Of a stretch of 33,869 nt of DNA, positions 32,771-33,869 are shown one piece after another (the first letter of the stretch is position 1; each line of letters starts with the position of its first letter). The DNA comes from Myxococcales bacterium (GTDB taxonomy: Bacteria; Myxococcota; UBA727; VGSZ01): assembly GCA_023248635.1 (NCBI GenBank), contig JAHFED010000002.1, positions 1 through 33,869 on the forward strand, in the 5' to 3' direction. Made by a program: the position numbers and the translations under genes. Below the pieces are notes generated by a model. It saw only the letters and a list, made by a program, of their open reading frames with translations. It ran no database searches and was not told the origin of the DNA.

Positions 32771-33869
32771 CTATGGGACGCTGCGGTTCAGCAGCACCGA
32801 GACGGTATCGTCGAGTTCGTCGGTGACGGCGAGGTCGAGGCCGCCGTCGAGGTCGAGGTCGGCGATCACCACCGCGCTGGCGCGCCGTCCCACCTCGAAG
32901 CTCAAGGGAGGCGCCAGCCCGCCCGACCCATCTCCCAGGAGCACCAGCACCTCATCGGAGTCGCCTGCCGCCACCGCCACATCGAGGGAACCGTCCGAGT
33001 TGAGGTCGCCGAGCGCCAGGGCGCGCTGATCCAAGCCGCCCAAATGGGGGACGGGCGACCCGAAGCTCGATTCGCCGTCCGCGCCGAGGCCCAGCAGGAC
33101 GGAAATGCTGCCGCTGGCATCGAGCTGCCGTTGGTCGGCGACGACGATGTCGAGGAGCTCATCCCCATCCAGGTCGCCGAGCGCGAAGGCCACCGCCGCC
33201 TCGGTGGCCGCGGGAAAAAACGTAGGCGGCGACTCGAGCTGCGGGCCGAGGAACACAAACACCCCAGCGTCGTTCCCCACCAAAAGATCGAGCTTCCGGT
33301 CCCCGTTCAAATCCGCCAGCGCCAGGGAGCTCGGTGCCGGGACCGAATCGCGAAAGTCGTAGGGGGTGAACGAACCGGCGCCGACGTGCAGCAACTCCAC
33401 CCGGTTCGACGTCTGGTTGGCCACGACGAGGTCAAGGAGCTGGTCTCCATCAAGGTCGCCGAGGGCCAGCGCGACCGGGTCTTGGGCACCGACGGTGCCC
33501 CCCGAGCCCACCTGGGCCGGCACCCCACCGAAGGCACCAGCGCCATCGCCGAAGAGAGCGGCAACGGTGTCAGACCCCTTGTTCGCGACAACGATGTCCA
33601 GGCTTTGGCTCACGTCGTCGCCCACATCGGCGAGCACCACGGCAGCCGGCGTCTGCCCGCCCGTGGGAAAGGTCGCGGCAACAAATTGTCCCCCCGCGCT
33701 GTTGGCGAGCACGGTGACCGTGTTGGCGTCGTCGGGATCGTTCGGATCGCCGCCGTTGGCGGTGACGAGGTCCGGAAGCGTGTCACCGTTGACATCGCCG
33801 ACGACAAGCGACCGGGGCCGGTCACCAACGGCAAAGGCCGTGCGGGCCGCGAAGAGTGATTCTCCTTCC
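32771..33869 (-). CDS. FG-GAP/VCBS repeat protein, 5' end beyond window
   Basis: The open frame continues to the window edge without a start: the GTG at 33712 is internal, because repeat sequence (GDVNGDTLPDLVTANGG) continues upstream of it. The visible ~365 residues contain about seven units with a D-x-(D/N)-G-D-x-x-x-D-(L/I)-(V/A)-V-A core (GDLDGDQLLDLVVAN, ADLNGDRKLDLLVGN, GDLDGDELLDIVVAD, GDLNSDGSLDVAVAA, ADLDLDGGLDLAVTD). Each unit is followed by a VLLG-type strand. This is a calcium-binding beta-propeller as in integrin-like FG-GAP proteins, very likely secreted or surface-attached. It ends LLNRSVP with no C-terminal sorting signal, and converges on kmo with 22 bases between stops. Confidence 0.88.
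   Translation of the reverse strand, partial: EGESLFAARTAFAVGDRPRSLVVGDVNGDTLPDLVTANGGDPNDPDDANTVTVLANSAGGQFVAATFPTGGQTPAAVVLADVGDDVSQSLDIVVANKGSDTVAALFGDGAGAFGGVPAQVGSGGTVGAQDPVALALGDLDGDQLLDLVVANQTSNRVELLHVGAGSFTPYDFRDSVPAPSSLALADLNGDRKLDLLVGNDAGVFVFLGPQLESPPTFFPAATEAAVAFALGDLDGDELLDIVVADQRQLDASGSISVLLGLGADGESSFGSPVPHLGGLDQRALALGDLNSDGSLDVAVAAGDSDEVLVLLGDGSGGLAPPLSFEVGRRASAVVIADLDLDGGLDLAVTDELDDTVSVLLNRSVP

Noticed and set aside
33712-33712. GTG at 33712 as the true start of the FG-GAP protein
   Set aside because: In-frame repeat sequence continues upstream to the window edge and there is no signal peptide at this GTG, so the gene is simply truncated by the window.

Overview
The window reads as chromosomal DNA from a high-G+C Gram-negative bacterium, most likely Myxococcota or another former deltaproteobacterium. 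This rests on lipid A genes, a rod-shape cluster, secreted proteins with Gly-Glu linkers, a PDAG-rich tail on MreC, and Cys-Pro-x-Gly-type disulfide motifs. The assignment is inference, because there is no rRNA or other marker gene. I saw no tRNA, rRNA, CRISPR array, transposase or phage gene.

Layout. (1) 1-6699, minus strand: a tightly coupled elongasome operon, mreB-mreC-mreD-mrdA(PBP2)-rodA, plus a truncated unknown gene at the window edge. Most junctions are 1-4 base overlaps, with GTG and TTG starts. (2) 7030-14214, plus: a 2394-residue surface lipoprotein of Ig-like modules, propeller-like repeats and a C-terminal PPC-like domain. It converges on fhs (one-carbon metabolism, minus). (3) 16025-18083, plus: skp/ompH-lpxD-fabZ, a remnant of the usual bamA-skp-lpxD-fabZ-lpxA cluster; lpxD appears to start at CTG. 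(4) 18133-20887: a small secreted Ala/Pro/Lys protein and dnaG, bracketed by two dense clusters of inverted repeats that share tiny three-base loops. (5) 21135-26815: a secreted protein with three carboxypeptidase-regulatory-like domains and a glutamine-amidotransferase-like domain, then folC, prs (minus), and an overlapping gene pair made of a divergent DUF692/MNIO-type iron enzyme and an unrecognised 247-residue partner. (6) 26816-29231: a DUF493 protein, a DTW-domain tRNA-modifying enzyme (minus) and a lipoprotein with a 43-residue Glu/Gly spacer and a beta-helix-like body. (7) 29274-32748, plus: a three-gene kynurenine operon (cyclase-type formamidase, kynU, kmo) with ATGA overlaps. (8) 32771-33869, minus: a truncated FG-GAP/VCBS repeat protein.

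How the genes work together: the first block builds the lateral wall of rod cells, and the third supplies outer-membrane chaperoning, lipid A and fatty acids. folC and fhs serve folate one-carbon chemistry, prs serves nucleotide supply, and the kynurenine genes convert N-formylkynurenine toward 3-hydroxykynurenine and anthranilate or 3-hydroxyanthranilate. The best candidate for an undescribed system is the DUF692/MNIO pair at 25134-26755. The most unusual DNA-level signals are the hairpin clusters around dnaG, the CTG start of lpxD, a large insertion in RodA, and patches of A/T-ending codons over conserved motifs.
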